This document shows, in pieces, positions 17,716-28,118 of a stretch of 35,696 nucleotides of DNA (positions are counted from its first letter, which is position 1; each line of letters starts with the position of its first letter). A model generated the notes under the pieces. That model saw only the letters and a list, made by a program, of their open reading frames with translations, was not told the origin of the DNA and did not search any database. Origin of the DNA: Deltaproteobacteria bacterium (GTDB taxonomy: Bacteria; Desulfobacterota; Desulfarculia; Adiutricales; Adiutricaceae); the NCBI GenBank assembly GCA_031264015.1, contig JAISET010000125.1, forward strand, positions 1 through 35,696, given 5' to 3'. The position numbers were made by a program, and so were the translations under genes.

Positions 17716-19662
17716 ATGAGCGACATTATCTTTGGCATAGACTTGGGCACCACCAACAGCTGCATCTCATTTTTGGACGAGAAGAACCAGAACCGGCCCA
17801 GGGTCATACCCGTCGACGGCAACGGCATCGTGCCCTCCGTGGTCAGCCTGGACGGCGAGGAGTTTCTGGTCGGGCGTCGGGCCTACAACAGGGCCATCGC
17901 CTACCCCGACCAGTCCGTGCGCTCTGTCAAGAGGCTGATGGGGTCTAACTTGCCGGTGACCATGAACTCCAGGATTTTTCGGCCCGAGGAAGTCTCCGCC
18001 AAAATACTCGGATACCTGATGGAGGAGACCAAACGCCTGGAGGGTCTCGAGGTCGAGCGCGCCGTCATCACCGTGCCGGCCTATTTCAGCGACTCCCAAA
18101 GGCGAGCCACCATCGAGGCTGGCCAGCTGGCGGGCCTCGACGTGGTCAGGATCATCCACGAGCCCACGGCGGCGTCGCTGTTCTACGACATGGTCAAGGT
18201 TTCCGGCAACGAGGACGACGGCAGGAAGTGGAGCAACGCCCTGGTCTACGACCTGGGGGGCGGCACCTTCGACGTCTCGGTCCTGCGCATGGGCGACATC
18301 ATCGAGGTCGTCTCCAGCACCGGCGACACCAAGCTGGGCGGCGACGACTTCGACCAGCTGCTGGTCGTCAGGCTTTTGGAGAACATCAAAAAGAACCACG
18401 ACGTCGACCTCTCCAACCACCCGCCCGCCATGGCGAGGCTCCGGAACGCCGCCGAGAAGGCCAAGATCGCCCTGAGCGAGAAGGCCTCGTACCTGGTCGA
18501 GGAGACCTACATCCCCGTCCCCAAGGGCGACCGCACGGTGGACGTCAGCATGGAGTTCCTGCGCACCGAGGTCGAGAAGATGAGCGAGCGGCTCATCAAC
18601 AAGACCCTGGAGTTCGTCTCCATCGCCCTCAAGGAGGCCTCCCTGACCCCGTCCTCCATCGACCGGGTCATCCTGGTGGGCGGCATGACCCGCATGCCCA
18701 TCGTCACCCAGGCGCTGACCCAGATCTTCGGCCAGTCCCAGCTGCCCGCCGTCGACCCCGACCTCAGCGTGGCCAACGGGGCGGCCATCCAGGGCGGCAT
18801 CATCACCGGCGTCGGCACCGAGCAGATCCTGGTCGACGTGACCTCGCACACCCTCTCGGTGGAGGCCATGTGCTACGACTCGCTGAAATGCGTGCCCATC
18901 ATCCCCCGGAACACCTCCATCCCGGCCACCCGCTCCCGCATCTTCTACACCTCCATGCCCGGCCAGCAGGTGGCCAAGATCAGGATCTTCCAGGGCGAGG
19001 GCGAGGACCCCGAGGACAACAACGTCATCGGCGTCAAAAACCTGTCCCTGTCCGCCTCGCCCCAGGGCACGGAGATCCTGGTGGAGTACTCCTACGACAA
19101 GAACGGGGTGGTGCACGTGGTGGCCGAGCAGAGGGGCTACAGCCGCAAGATGGAGCTGAAGATCGACTCCCGCAACCCCCAGAACTACGAGGGCGAGAGG
19201 CTGGAGCGCAACCCCGACGTCATCCCCTTCAACCCCAAGGGAAGCGACTTCGAGGACGAGGACGACGACGACGACGACTTCGGGGGCGAGTTCGACCCGG
19301 CCTCCCTGTTCCAGAAGCTCCTGGGCATGGGCAGCAAGCGCCCGGCCGGCTCCTACCACCGCAGCGCCCAGGACGCCGACGCCCTCGGGGCCGACGGGCC
19401 CCCCGCCAACCCGGACATCCGAGAGTTCAGCCCGACCATCAGAAAGCCCGGCCAGGCCGTCAACTACGTCGTCCGGCAGGTCAACTCCGTCTTGGGCAAG
19501 CTGCCCCCCTACGTCCCCGAGAAGAAAAAACTCGAGGAGATGCTGGAGCGCTACCAGGCGGCCCTGGCCGACCACGACGGCGACGAGGCCATGGTCGACA
19601 AGCACGAGGAGGAGATCCTCGACTTCATCGACTCGGAGGATGTCTCCAAATATCTGCGCTAG
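17716..19662 (+). CDS. Hsp70-family chaperone (DnaK-like) with atypical C-terminus
   Basis: 648 residues. The nucleotide-binding domain is complete: GIDLGTTNS (phosphate 1), VITVPAYF, HEPTAAS, YDLGGGTFD (178-186, phosphate 2) and LVGGMTRMP. The interdomain linker reads ILVDV (about 371-375) in place of the DnaK linker LLLDV, and a beta-type substrate domain follows (about 380-500). The C-terminal part is unusual: an acidic run of Asp/Glu at about 511-526 and a low-complexity stretch separate the substrate domain from a final helical segment (about 585-648). It lacks an EEVD-like end or a typical DnaK tail. GGTGAG five bases before the ATG is the ribosome site. It lies downstream of the GrpE-like and PPE J-like genes, so these are its probable dedicated cofactors. 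Probably a specialised paralogue and not the housekeeping DnaK. Confidence 0.93.
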   Translation: MSDIIFGIDLGTTNSCISFLDEKNQNRPRVIPVDGNGIVPSVVSLDGEEFLVGRRAYNRAIAYPDQSVRSVKRLMGSNLPVTMNSRIFRPEEVSAKILGYLMEETKRLEGLEVERAVITVPAYFSDSQRRATIEAGQLAGLDVVRIIHEPTAASLFYDMVKVSGNEDDGRKWSNALVYDLGGGTFDVSVLRMGDIIEVVSSTGDTKLGGDDFDQLLVVRLLENIKKNHDVDLSNHPPAMARLRNAAEKAKIALSEKASYLVEETYIPVPKGDRTVDVSMEFLRTEVEKMSERLINKTLEFVSIALKEASLTPSSIDRVILVGGMTRMPIVTQALTQIFGQSQLPAVDPDLSVANGAAIQGGIITGVGTEQILVDVTSHTLSVEAMCYDSLKCVPIIPRNTSIPATRSRIFYTSMPGQQVAKIRIFQGEGEDPEDNNVIGVKNLSLSASPQGTEILVEYSYDKNGVVHVVAEQRGYSRKMELKIDSRNPQNYEGERLERNPDVIPFNPKGSDFEDEDDDDDDFGGEFDPASLFQKLLGMGSKRPAGSYHRSAQDADALGADGPPANPDIREFSPTIRKPGQAVNYVVRQVNSVLGKLPPYVPEKKKLEEMLERYQAALADHDGDEAMVDKHEEEILDFIDSEDVSKYLR

Positions 19663-19682
19663 GCGGACGGGACGGCCGCTGT

Positions 19683-19707
19683 TGGTGCCGGAGGTCGAAA
19701 TCGAACC
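19683..19707 (-). other. Orphan tRNA 3'-end-like fragment
   Basis: Read on the minus strand, this 25-base segment has a T-loop-like GGTTCGATTTCGACC followed by CTCCGGC, a discriminator A and CCA. That resembles the 3' end of a tRNA-Leu-type gene. The matching 5' acceptor strand (GCCGGAG on the minus strand) is not found at tRNA distance, and the T stem is imperfect, so this is not a complete tRNA. Integrative elements often carry such fragments at attachment sites; it starts 21 bases after the Hsp70 stop. Confidence 0.45.
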
Positions 19708-19772
19708 GCCGAAAGCCGAACGTCGGCCTGCCCGGAGCACAGGATGTTTTGATTATTTGAGGACGCCAATTT

Positions 19773-19910
19773 GGAAGTTTGTCGATTGGAAGCTGGAAGC
19801 TGGAAGCTGGAAATTGGAAATTGGAAGTTCGATTGTCGGAAGTTCGAAAGTTTGATTGTCGGAAGTCGGAAGTTCGAAAGTTGATTGTTTGAAGTTCGAA
19901 AGTTGATTGT
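19773..19910. repeat. Intergenic tandem repeats (7-bp and about 23-bp units)
   Basis: A run of 7-bp units (GGAAGCT, then GGAAATT) at about 19789-19828 passes into longer imperfect units containing GAAGTTCGAAAGTTTGATTGT, present about three times up to 19910. The region fills most of the gap between the Hsp70 gene and the 719-residue protein gene. Confidence 0.8.
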
Positions 19911-20032
19911 TTGCCGCATAAGACGTTCATAAGTATAAATTCAGCTCGCTGATCGAAAGGCGCGGCAGGCAGGCAAGAAGCCGGCCTTTCGGAATCAATC
20001 ATAACCAAAGATCGCGTCCCCGGCCCCCGGAC

Positions 20033-22192
20033 ATGGGGGACGGCGGCGTCGGGCAGGTGGAGATGGCCAGCTTGGGCTACGCTTCGGCGACAACGGAACC
20101 GCACCTGGTTCTGGGGCAGCTGTGGAACAAAAAAGACTACGAGCAGTTCGTCAAACTATACAAAGAGAGCAAGGAGCACCCCCAGGCGGCCGCCTGGAAG
20201 CTCCATCTGCCTTACGCCATCCATGCGATCCTAACCAAGGCCCTGTTCGTCGACCATGACTACGACCTGACCAAAAGTCTCGCCTCGGAGCTCGCCGCCC
20301 TCTGCGACGAGCACAGGCTGCTCCTGGTCGGGGACTGCGCCCGGGTGGCCCTCGACTGCTTCAAAGTGGGCGAGCCCGGCTTCGAGCCCTGCGATCTGAA
20401 GTCGTCCAGCGTCCTGCCCAAACTCTGGAAGGACCTGAGAAGGCGCCAGCTCGAATTCGCCAACTCCAAGACGGCCTCGTCGAGCAACCGCCGGGAGTTT
20501 CTTTTGAACACCCTGGAGATCGCCTACGGCCGGCCGGAGAAAAAATACGACGACTTCCAGATGATCCTCCAGTGCTTCTCCGAGCTCCTGAAAATCGTCA
20601 CCAACTCCGAGGAGCGCAAGATCTACCAGTTCCTGAAGATCGTCGCCAGGGCCACCCGGGACCTCTGCGTCGGCCGGGGCATGTCCCGCAACGAGGAGGA
20701 GAAGGTCGTCTTCGGGGGAGCCAAGACCCCCGACCTCGACACCATCAACCACCCCGCCGTCAGCTCCATGTGCAGGCTCTATCTGGACACCGGCCTGGCC
20801 AACCGCGACGAGAACTGGCACAGCGTGGCCAAGTTCTGCCTGGCCGCCATGAACCCGGAGCTGAACCCGGCGCTGGCCGGCGCCCTCGAGGGGATCATCC
20901 CCAAGCTGAACCCCGTCTTCGAGTCCCAGGACCGCTACGAGTACGTCGACGAGATCAGCAAGCGCTGGCAGTGGACCCCGAGACAGAGCTTCGTGCTGGC
21001 CAACATCAAGGCCAAGTGCCTCTTCGAGTCGAGCCTGATGCCCAACATCCCCGTGGACTTTCTGAAAAACACCGACCATCAGGCGGCGGTCCTGCACAAG
21101 TCCCTGGCCGCCAAGACCAACGACTTCAAGAAGGCCATCGACCAGATCCGCGAGCTCTCCGGCCCCATCCGCCTCGGCAAGACCCTGGCCCCGAAGTTCA
21201 TCAACGGGCACCTGAACTCCATGGCCCTGCTGGCCCCGCAGCTGTTCGCCCCCGTGGCCGGCTGGGAGCCCTACCTGGCCGAGCTGGGCGACGCCGCCCA
21301 CGTCTCCCTGCTGATCCATTTCGCGGGCGACAGGACGGCCCTGAAGATCGTCCAGAACTGCCTGCCCCGCAAGACCGACCTCAACCCGTCCGCCAGGGAC
21401 ATCAGCGTCCTCACCGACACCAGCCTCCACGCCGTGGCCTCCGACCTCAGGGCCCGGCCCGGCCCCGACGGCTTCGAGCGCAGCCGGTTCTTCAAAATCC
21501 TCTATCTCCTGCAGAAGCACCTGACTCCGCGGAAAACCAAGGAAGTCGTCCTCTTCTTTCTGCTGAACTCCTTTTTGAAGTACTGCCAGTTTTTCACCTC
21601 CCCGGACACCAAGGTCAGAAATGCCGCCCTGGAGCTCCTGGAGTGCTTCGTCGCCCGCCTGGCCGCCAGCAGCGCGGAGACGGCGCACCTGACGGGCGTC
21701 TCTTTCCTGGCCGCCTTTCTGGAAAACTACCAGGCCGACAAATCCCTGCGCCCCGACGGCGTCAAGACGGTTCAGGCCGCCCTGACGGAGGACGAGGCCG
21801 TCTTCAATCCAGAGCCGTCGACCGGCGGCATCTTCGCCCCGCCGCTTTTGTTCATGCTCACCTGGGCCGACCCCGACTGCGAGCTGGTCAGGCGCCTGTT
21901 CGTCCTCTCGATGCCCCTTTTCGTCGCCAACAACGACTGGGCGAACATCATCAAGATCATCGAGACCAACAAGGCCCTGGACAAGAAGAGGAAGTCCGCC
22001 GTGGGGACGGCCATCAACGCCGCCCTGCAGAAGACCAGGAAAAGCCACCCCGACACGCCCGCCTTCGACCTGTTTAAAACCAACATAAAAAATCTGATGA
22101 CGGGCAAGAAGATCGTCAAGTCCTCCGGCTTCGAGGAGTTCATGAAAATGATTCACAAGCAATTCGGCGGGGACTTCAACGGCTTATTTTAA
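20033..22192 (+). CDS. Large helical protein of unknown function next to the Hsp70 module
   Basis: I do not recognise this 719-residue protein. It has no signal peptide, no convincing membrane segment and no nucleotide-binding or metal-binding motif I can identify. The sequence reads as almost entirely alpha-helical, with repeated Leu/Ala-rich amphipathic segments, suggesting an alpha-solenoid scaffold. The C-terminus is basic and then aromatic (FGGDFNGLF). It is the last gene of the same-strand run GrpE-like, J-like, Hsp70, this gene, 370 bases after the Hsp70 stop, so a client, adaptor or scaffold role is an inference from position only. An alternative start is the ATG at 20063; neither start has a well-spaced ribosome site. 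Composition matches the core genome, so it is not obviously acquired. Confidence 0.8.
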   Translation: MGDGGVGQVEMASLGYASATTEPHLVLGQLWNKKDYEQFVKLYKESKEHPQAAAWKLHLPYAIHAILTKALFVDHDYDLTKSLASELAALCDEHRLLLVGDCARVALDCFKVGEPGFEPCDLKSSSVLPKLWKDLRRRQLEFANSKTASSSNRREFLLNTLEIAYGRPEKKYDDFQMILQCFSELLKIVTNSEERKIYQFLKIVARATRDLCVGRGMSRNEEEKVVFGGAKTPDLDTINHPAVSSMCRLYLDTGLANRDENWHSVAKFCLAAMNPELNPALAGALEGIIPKLNPVFESQDRYEYVDEISKRWQWTPRQSFVLANIKAKCLFESSLMPNIPVDFLKNTDHQAAVLHKSLAAKTNDFKKAIDQIRELSGPIRLGKTLAPKFINGHLNSMALLAPQLFAPVAGWEPYLAELGDAAHVSLLIHFAGDRTALKIVQNCLPRKTDLNPSARDISVLTDTSLHAVASDLRARPGPDGFERSRFFKILYLLQKHLTPRKTKEVVLFFLLNSFLKYCQFFTSPDTKVRNAALELLECFVARLAASSAETAHLTGVSFLAAFLENYQADKSLRPDGVKTVQAALTEDEAVFNPEPSTGGIFAPPLLFMLTWADPDCELVRRLFVLSMPLFVANNDWANIIKIIETNKALDKKRKSAVGTAINAALQKTRKSHPDTPAFDLFKTNIKNLMTGKKIVKSSGFEEFMKMIHKQFGGDFNGLF

Positions 22193-22216
22193 TCGTCCCC
22201 CGCGCGGGCGGAGGCC

Positions 22217-22312
22217 GGTTTTTCAGCGCCGGTTTTTCAGCGCGGGTTTTTCAGCGCGGGTTTTATGGCGCAAGTTTTTAGCGCTAGTTTTATGGCGCAT
22301 GCTTTAAGCGCG
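22217..22312. repeat. 14-bp tandem repeats, about seven units
   Basis: Units of the form GGTTTTTCAGCGCG recur at 22217, 22231, 22245, 22259, 22273, 22286 and 22300, decaying toward the right end. Each couples a T-run to a GC-rich half, so some copies could help end transcription of the preceding gene. The remaining gap up to purC (22452) shows nothing else I can name. Confidence 0.85.
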
Positions 22313-22451
22313 AGTTTTTGATCTCAAGATTTTTTACGTCGTTTATCAGCCCGCGCGGTCCGTCCCGTCCGCCTCCCTCCCGCCTCAACCCCCAGCGCCC
22401 CGCGTCATCGTCGGGGAGCGCCCCCCGGCGCGAAAGAAATAGTGGTGTCCC

Positions 22452-23153
22452 ATGCCCGGCAAACTGATTTATGAAGGCAAAGCCAAAAGCATCTATGAAA
22501 CCGACCACCCCTACGAGGTGCAGATCTATTTCCGCGACGACGCCACGGCTTTCAACGGGGAAAAGAAGGGTCAGATCAACTCCAAAGGCATCCTCAACAA
22601 CGCCATCAGCTCCCTTTTCTTCGAGCTCCTGGACTCCAGGGGCGTGCCCTCGCACTTCATCAGGAAGATCGACGACCGCTCCATGCTGGCCAAGAGGATC
22701 AAGATCATCCCCATCGAGGTGGTCGTCCGCAACATAGCGGCGGGCAGCCTCTCCCAGCGCCTGGGGCTGCCCGAGGGCCAGGTGCTGCCGCGCGCGGTGG
22801 TCGAGTTCTATTACAAGGACGACAAGCTGGGCGACCCCCTGATCAACAACTCGCACGTCGACGTCCTGGGCCTGGCGACGCCCGCCGAGCTGGAGTTCCT
22901 CTCCGCCCGGAGCCTCAAGATCAACGACATCCTCAAGGACTACCTGGCGGAGCGCAAGGTCAGGCTGGTGGACTTTAAGCTCGAGTACGGCAAGAGCGAC
23001 CAGGAGATCCTCCTCGGAGACGAGATCTCCCCCGACACATGCCGCTTCTGGGACGCCGACACCAACCAGAAGCTTGACAAGGACCGCTTCCGCCGCGACC
23101 TGGGCGGGGTGGAGGAGGCCTACCAGGAGATGTACGATCGTCTCAAAGGCTGA
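22452..23153 (+). CDS. purC: Phosphoribosylaminoimidazole-succinocarboxamide synthase (SAICAR synthase)
   Basis: PurC joins aspartate to CAIR with ATP to form SAICAR in de novo purine synthesis. The 233-residue protein is of normal bacterial length. It opens with the family signature LIYEGKAKSIY, followed by FRDDATAFNGEKKG, then IEVVVRNIAAGSLSQR and the C-terminal DFKLEYG and DEISPDTCRFWD segments. The start is set by alignment with the family; upstream only a weak GTGGTG is seen. It begins a same-strand purine cluster, purC-purS-purQ-purL, although a repeat-filled gap of about 190 bases separates it from purS. Intact. Confidence 0.97.
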   Translation: MPGKLIYEGKAKSIYETDHPYEVQIYFRDDATAFNGEKKGQINSKGILNNAISSLFFELLDSRGVPSHFIRKIDDRSMLAKRIKIIPIEVVVRNIAAGSLSQRLGLPEGQVLPRAVVEFYYKDDKLGDPLINNSHVDVLGLATPAELEFLSARSLKINDILKDYLAERKVRLVDFKLEYGKSDQEILLGDEISPDTCRFWDADTNQKLDKDRFRRDLGGVEEAYQEMYDRLKG

Positions 23154-23187
23154 CCGGGGCGGGATGGCGTCATGGTTGTCCCAGTGC

Positions 23188-23260
23188 GTCCGGGGCGTCT
23201 AAGCCGTCCGGGTTGTTTAGGTCGCTTAGGTTGTTTTAGGTCGTTTAGGTCGTTTGGATT
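23188..23260. repeat. 9-bp tandem repeats before purS, about eight units
   Basis: Eight consecutive units of 9 bp (one of 10 bp) related to GTTTAGGTC run from 23188 to 23260 and end at a T-run. The gap to purS also holds an AAAGGAGAGG sequence near 23300, about 35 bases before the purS start, too far for an ordinary ribosome site. Confidence 0.8.
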
Positions 23261-23345
23261 TTTTTTGTCTCGACTCGTTCGGTCACGTTTGTTCCCGCGA
23301 AAGGAGAGGCGCCCGGCACGACGACGGTCCCGGGCCGCGCCGCAT

Positions 23346-23600
23346 ATGAAATTTAAAGCCAGCGTCAATGTCATGCTCAAGCCCAGCGTTCTGGACCCCC
23401 AGGGGGCCACGCTGGAGAGGGCCTTAAAGTCCATGGGTCACCGGAACGTCAGCTCCATCAGGGTCGGCAAGCTGATCGAGCTGACCATGGACTGCGAAAA
23501 CCAGGAGGCGGCGGCCAAACTGGCCGACGACTGGGCCGACAAGCTCCTGGCAAACCCGAATATGGAAAATTACTCCCTGACCCTGGAGAAGCTCCCGTGA
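23346..23600 (+). CDS. purS: Phosphoribosylformylglycinamidine synthase subunit PurS
   Basis: PurS is the small structural subunit that bridges PurL and PurQ in the three-part FGAM synthase. The 84-residue length is typical, and the opening [19 protein letters not shown] and the [10 protein letters not shown] core are family features. The ATG at 23346 is chosen because the conserved protein starts there; upstream codons in the frame are Arg-rich and non-coding in character. Its stop overlaps the purQ GTG by four bases (GTGA), so purS and purQ are translationally coupled. Confidence 0.95.
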   Translation: MKFKASVNVMLKPSVLDPQGATLERALKSMGHRNVSSIRVGKLIELTMDCENQEAAAKLADDWADKLLANPNMENYSLTLEKLP

Positions 23601-24303
23601 CGGTCAAAGCCTGCGTCCTGGTTTTTCCCGGCTCCAACTGCGACCGAGACAACGTCCGCTCCTGGGAGGCCTGCACCGGCCTCAAGGCCGACCTGGTCTG
23701 GCACAAGGAGAGCTCGCTCCCCGACTACGACCTGGTCATAGTCCCCGGGGGCTTCTCCTACGGGGACTATCTGCGCTGCGGGGCCATCGCCAGGTTCTCG
23801 CCGGTCATGGCCGAGGTGGTCAGGCTGGCGGGCCTCGGGCGCCTGATTCTGGGGATCTGCAACGGCTTCCAGATACTGACCGAGGCGGGTCTTCTGCCCG
23901 GGGCCCTGAGCCGCAACAAGAACCTCAAATATATCTGCCGGGACGTCACCCTGCGGGTGGAGAACAACAAGACGGCCTTCACCTCCCGCTACGCGCCGGG
24001 ACAGGTCCTGACCATCCCCGTCTCCCACGGGGAGGGGGGCTACTCCTGCAGCCCGGCCGACCTGGCCGCCCTGCGCGACGAGGGCCGGGTGGTCTTCAGA
24101 TACTGCGCCGCGGACGGCTCCGTCTCCCCGGACGACGCCCCCAACGGCTCCCTGGACAACATAGCCGGCATCCTCGGCCGCCGGGGCAACGTCCTCGGCC
24201 TCATGCCCCACCCCGAAAGACTGGCCGAGGAGATCCTGGGCGGGACCGACGGGCGCGCCCTTTTCACCTCGATTCTCGACGCCCTAAGCGGAGGCCCCAA
24301 ATC

Positions 24304-24307
<4 letters not shown>
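23597..24307 (+). CDS. purQ: Phosphoribosylformylglycinamidine synthase glutaminase subunit PurQ
   Basis: PurQ is the class I glutaminase that supplies ammonia to PurL for conversion of FGAR to FGAM. The 236-residue protein has the early FPGSNCDRD segment, [13 protein letters not shown], the nucleophile elbow ILGICNGFQ with its catalytic Cys, and the His/Glu pair in [10 protein letters not shown]. Translation starts at a GTG overlapping the purS stop by four bases. The purQ stop overlaps the purL start in the same way (TTGA). Intact, with the typical order for the split enzyme. Confidence 0.97.
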
Positions 24308-26511
<2,204 letters not shown>

Positions 26512-26810
26512 GAGCGGCGGCAGGGGGAACGGACGAGCGCAAAACTTAATGAATGGATGGCCGCGCTATTTTGCAAAAATTTAAGAACAGGAAAACTACT
26601 GCTTAGAGCCGTGATGTCAAGGTTATTTCGGATAAAATTTTCTCGAACGGCCTTATCGGCATGATTCGGCTGTTTGTAGTATTGAATGCCACATCCGCTT
26701 AATGTTGAAACATTGAAAATATTGAACACGAGAAAAACAGTCTCGACAAAACAGATGCATATTCTAATATGTAATGCGCGTTATTGCGCCCAAAATGAGG
26801 GCTTGGAGAC
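26512..26810. other. AT-richer intergenic boundary of the accessory island
   Basis: Composition drops sharply about 30 bases after purL. No gene is seen. Near 26703-26728 the segment TGTTGAAACATTGAAAATATTGAACA has TTGAA repeated about every 10 bases and TGTT/AACA ends, a layout that could be an operator for the adjacent XRE-type regulator. Confidence 0.35.
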
Positions 26811-27029
26811 ATGACCTTCATCGAGTATGTTAAGTCGGCGCGGACAGGTCCGGGAATGAGCCGACACATGTTCGCCAAGGAGATTAAGATAAACTACACA
26901 ACGCTTAATTGATGGGAAAAAGAACGAATTATCCCGAGCAGGCTGGCTCGCAATAGTTTTTTCGAGTGTTGCAGAGTAAAAGGTATTGATGTTCCTATCG
27001 AAGTTTATGAAGAAAGCGAATTGCCATAA
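26811..27029 (+). pseudogene. XRE-family (helix-turn-helix) regulator interrupted by a TGA codon
   Basis: From the ATG at 26811 (GGAG three bases upstream) the frame reads MTFIEYVKSARTG, then MFAKEIKINYTTLN, a TGA at 26910-26912, then WEKERIIPSRLARN and on to EVYEESELP with a stop at 27027-27029. Across the TGA this is a standard XRE helix-turn-helix, where the position before Trp-Glu is commonly Arg; CGA to TGA is a one-base change. The whole product would be 72 codons. It sits 69 bases upstream of the AAA ATPase and was probably its regulator. Confidence 0.65.
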
Positions 27030-27098
27030 CGCAGACAACAGCACGGCAGGTGTTCGCAATATGAACGTCAATAAAAATCAGATCAGGAGGAAAAGGTC

Positions 27099-28118
27099 AT
27101 GGCAAGAGCCGATTTGGTCAAAAAGCTGTTCAGCAGCTTTAAGACGAATGACCGTGAAGGCTTCGTCAAGACCGCCAATGAAATAATTGAAGATGAACGC
27201 AAGAAGAACCACAGCGCCCTTGCGGAGCAGCTTCGTATGATTATAAGCAATGGTTCGGCATTTGCGCCCAAGAACATGAGCGCGTTTTCTACAGTCAATG
27301 GAAACGGCAACGGAAAAGAGCGGGAAGTTGCTTTGTATGAAATAGTCTATCCCGACAAAACTCTTTCTGATGTCGTTCTCAGAGAGGATAACAGGCAAAA
27401 GATTGAGCAGGTTATCAGGGAATTCTCTAATTGGGATGTCCTTTTGAGCAACGGCGTGTATCCGACAAGGCGAGTTCTTTTCTATGGTCCGCCCGGTTGC
27501 GGCAAGACTATGACTGCCGGGGCGATAGCGGCAGAGATGGGGCTTCCTCTCCTATATGTGCGATTTGATGCAATTATTTCATCATACTTAGGAGAAACGG
27601 CAGGCAACATCAGAAAGGTGTTCGACTTTGTGAATGGCGACAGCTACGTCTTGCTCTTTGACGAGTTTGATGCAATAGCGCGGAGTAGAAACGACCAATA
27701 TGAACATGGCGAAATCAAGCGCGTCGTGAATACATTCTTGCAGCAGATTGATAATTTCAAAGGACGCTCGTTGGTAATAGCCGCGACCAATTTCGAGCAG
27801 TCGCTCGACTACGCGATTTGGCGGCGCTTCGACAGCACGCTGCGATTCGATATGCCGGACAACAGCGAAAAAGTGAGATTGTTCAATCTGAAACTAAAGC
27901 AGTTCAAAGGCTCGGAAAACATTATAATCGAGTTTATATCAGTTATGGAAAACTTCTCGCATGCCGATGTTGAGAGAGCCGCTCTTACGGTAATAAAACG
28001 ATGCATACTTGACGGGCGGCGTATGTACGACAAGAATGACATTGAACAAGCTATTCTTAAACAGGAAGAGTTGGTGTCGCTTCGTAAAACGCAGTATCAA
28101 ACGGAGGCAAACAGCTAA
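27099..28118 (+). CDS. AAA-family ATPase, likely partner of an S8-type peptidase
   Basis: 339 residues with one AAA module. It has a helical N-terminal region (1-100), Walker A GPPGCGKT (130-137), Walker B LLFDEFDAI (D188, E189), sensor-1 IAATN and an Arg-finger-like AIWRRFD, then a helical lid. An AGGAGG site precedes the ATG. It is of the FtsH/katanin-like solo-ATPase type often followed by a subtilisin-like peptidase gene, and the stop here overlaps (TAATG) the start of just such a fragment. The broken XRE gene is immediately upstream. AT-richer than the purine genes and probably horizontally acquired. A role in defence or proteolysis is inferred from the pairing; the ATPase itself is intact. 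Confidence 0.88.
   Translation: MARADLVKKLFSSFKTNDREGFVKTANEIIEDERKKNHSALAEQLRMIISNGSAFAPKNMSAFSTVNGNGNGKEREVALYEIVYPDKTLSDVVLREDNRQKIEQVIREFSNWDVLLSNGVYPTRRVLFYGPPGCGKTMTAGAIAAEMGLPLLYVRFDAIISSYLGETAGNIRKVFDFVNGDSYVLLFDEFDAIARSRNDQYEHGEIKRVVNTFLQQIDNFKGRSLVIAATNFEQSLDYAIWRRFDSTLRFDMPDNSEKVRLFNLKLKQFKGSENIIIEFISVMENFSHADVERAALTVIKRCILDGRRMYDKNDIEQAILKQEELVSLRKTQYQTEANS

Noticed and set aside
19683-19770. Complete tRNA gene on the minus strand
   Set aside because: Only the 3' end is recognisable; no complementary 5' acceptor strand, D arm or anticodon arm can be folded.
26910-26912. TGA read as selenocysteine or as a sense codon
   Set aside because: The position is normally Arg in XRE proteins, no SECIS-like hairpin follows, and other genes in the window use TGA as stop.
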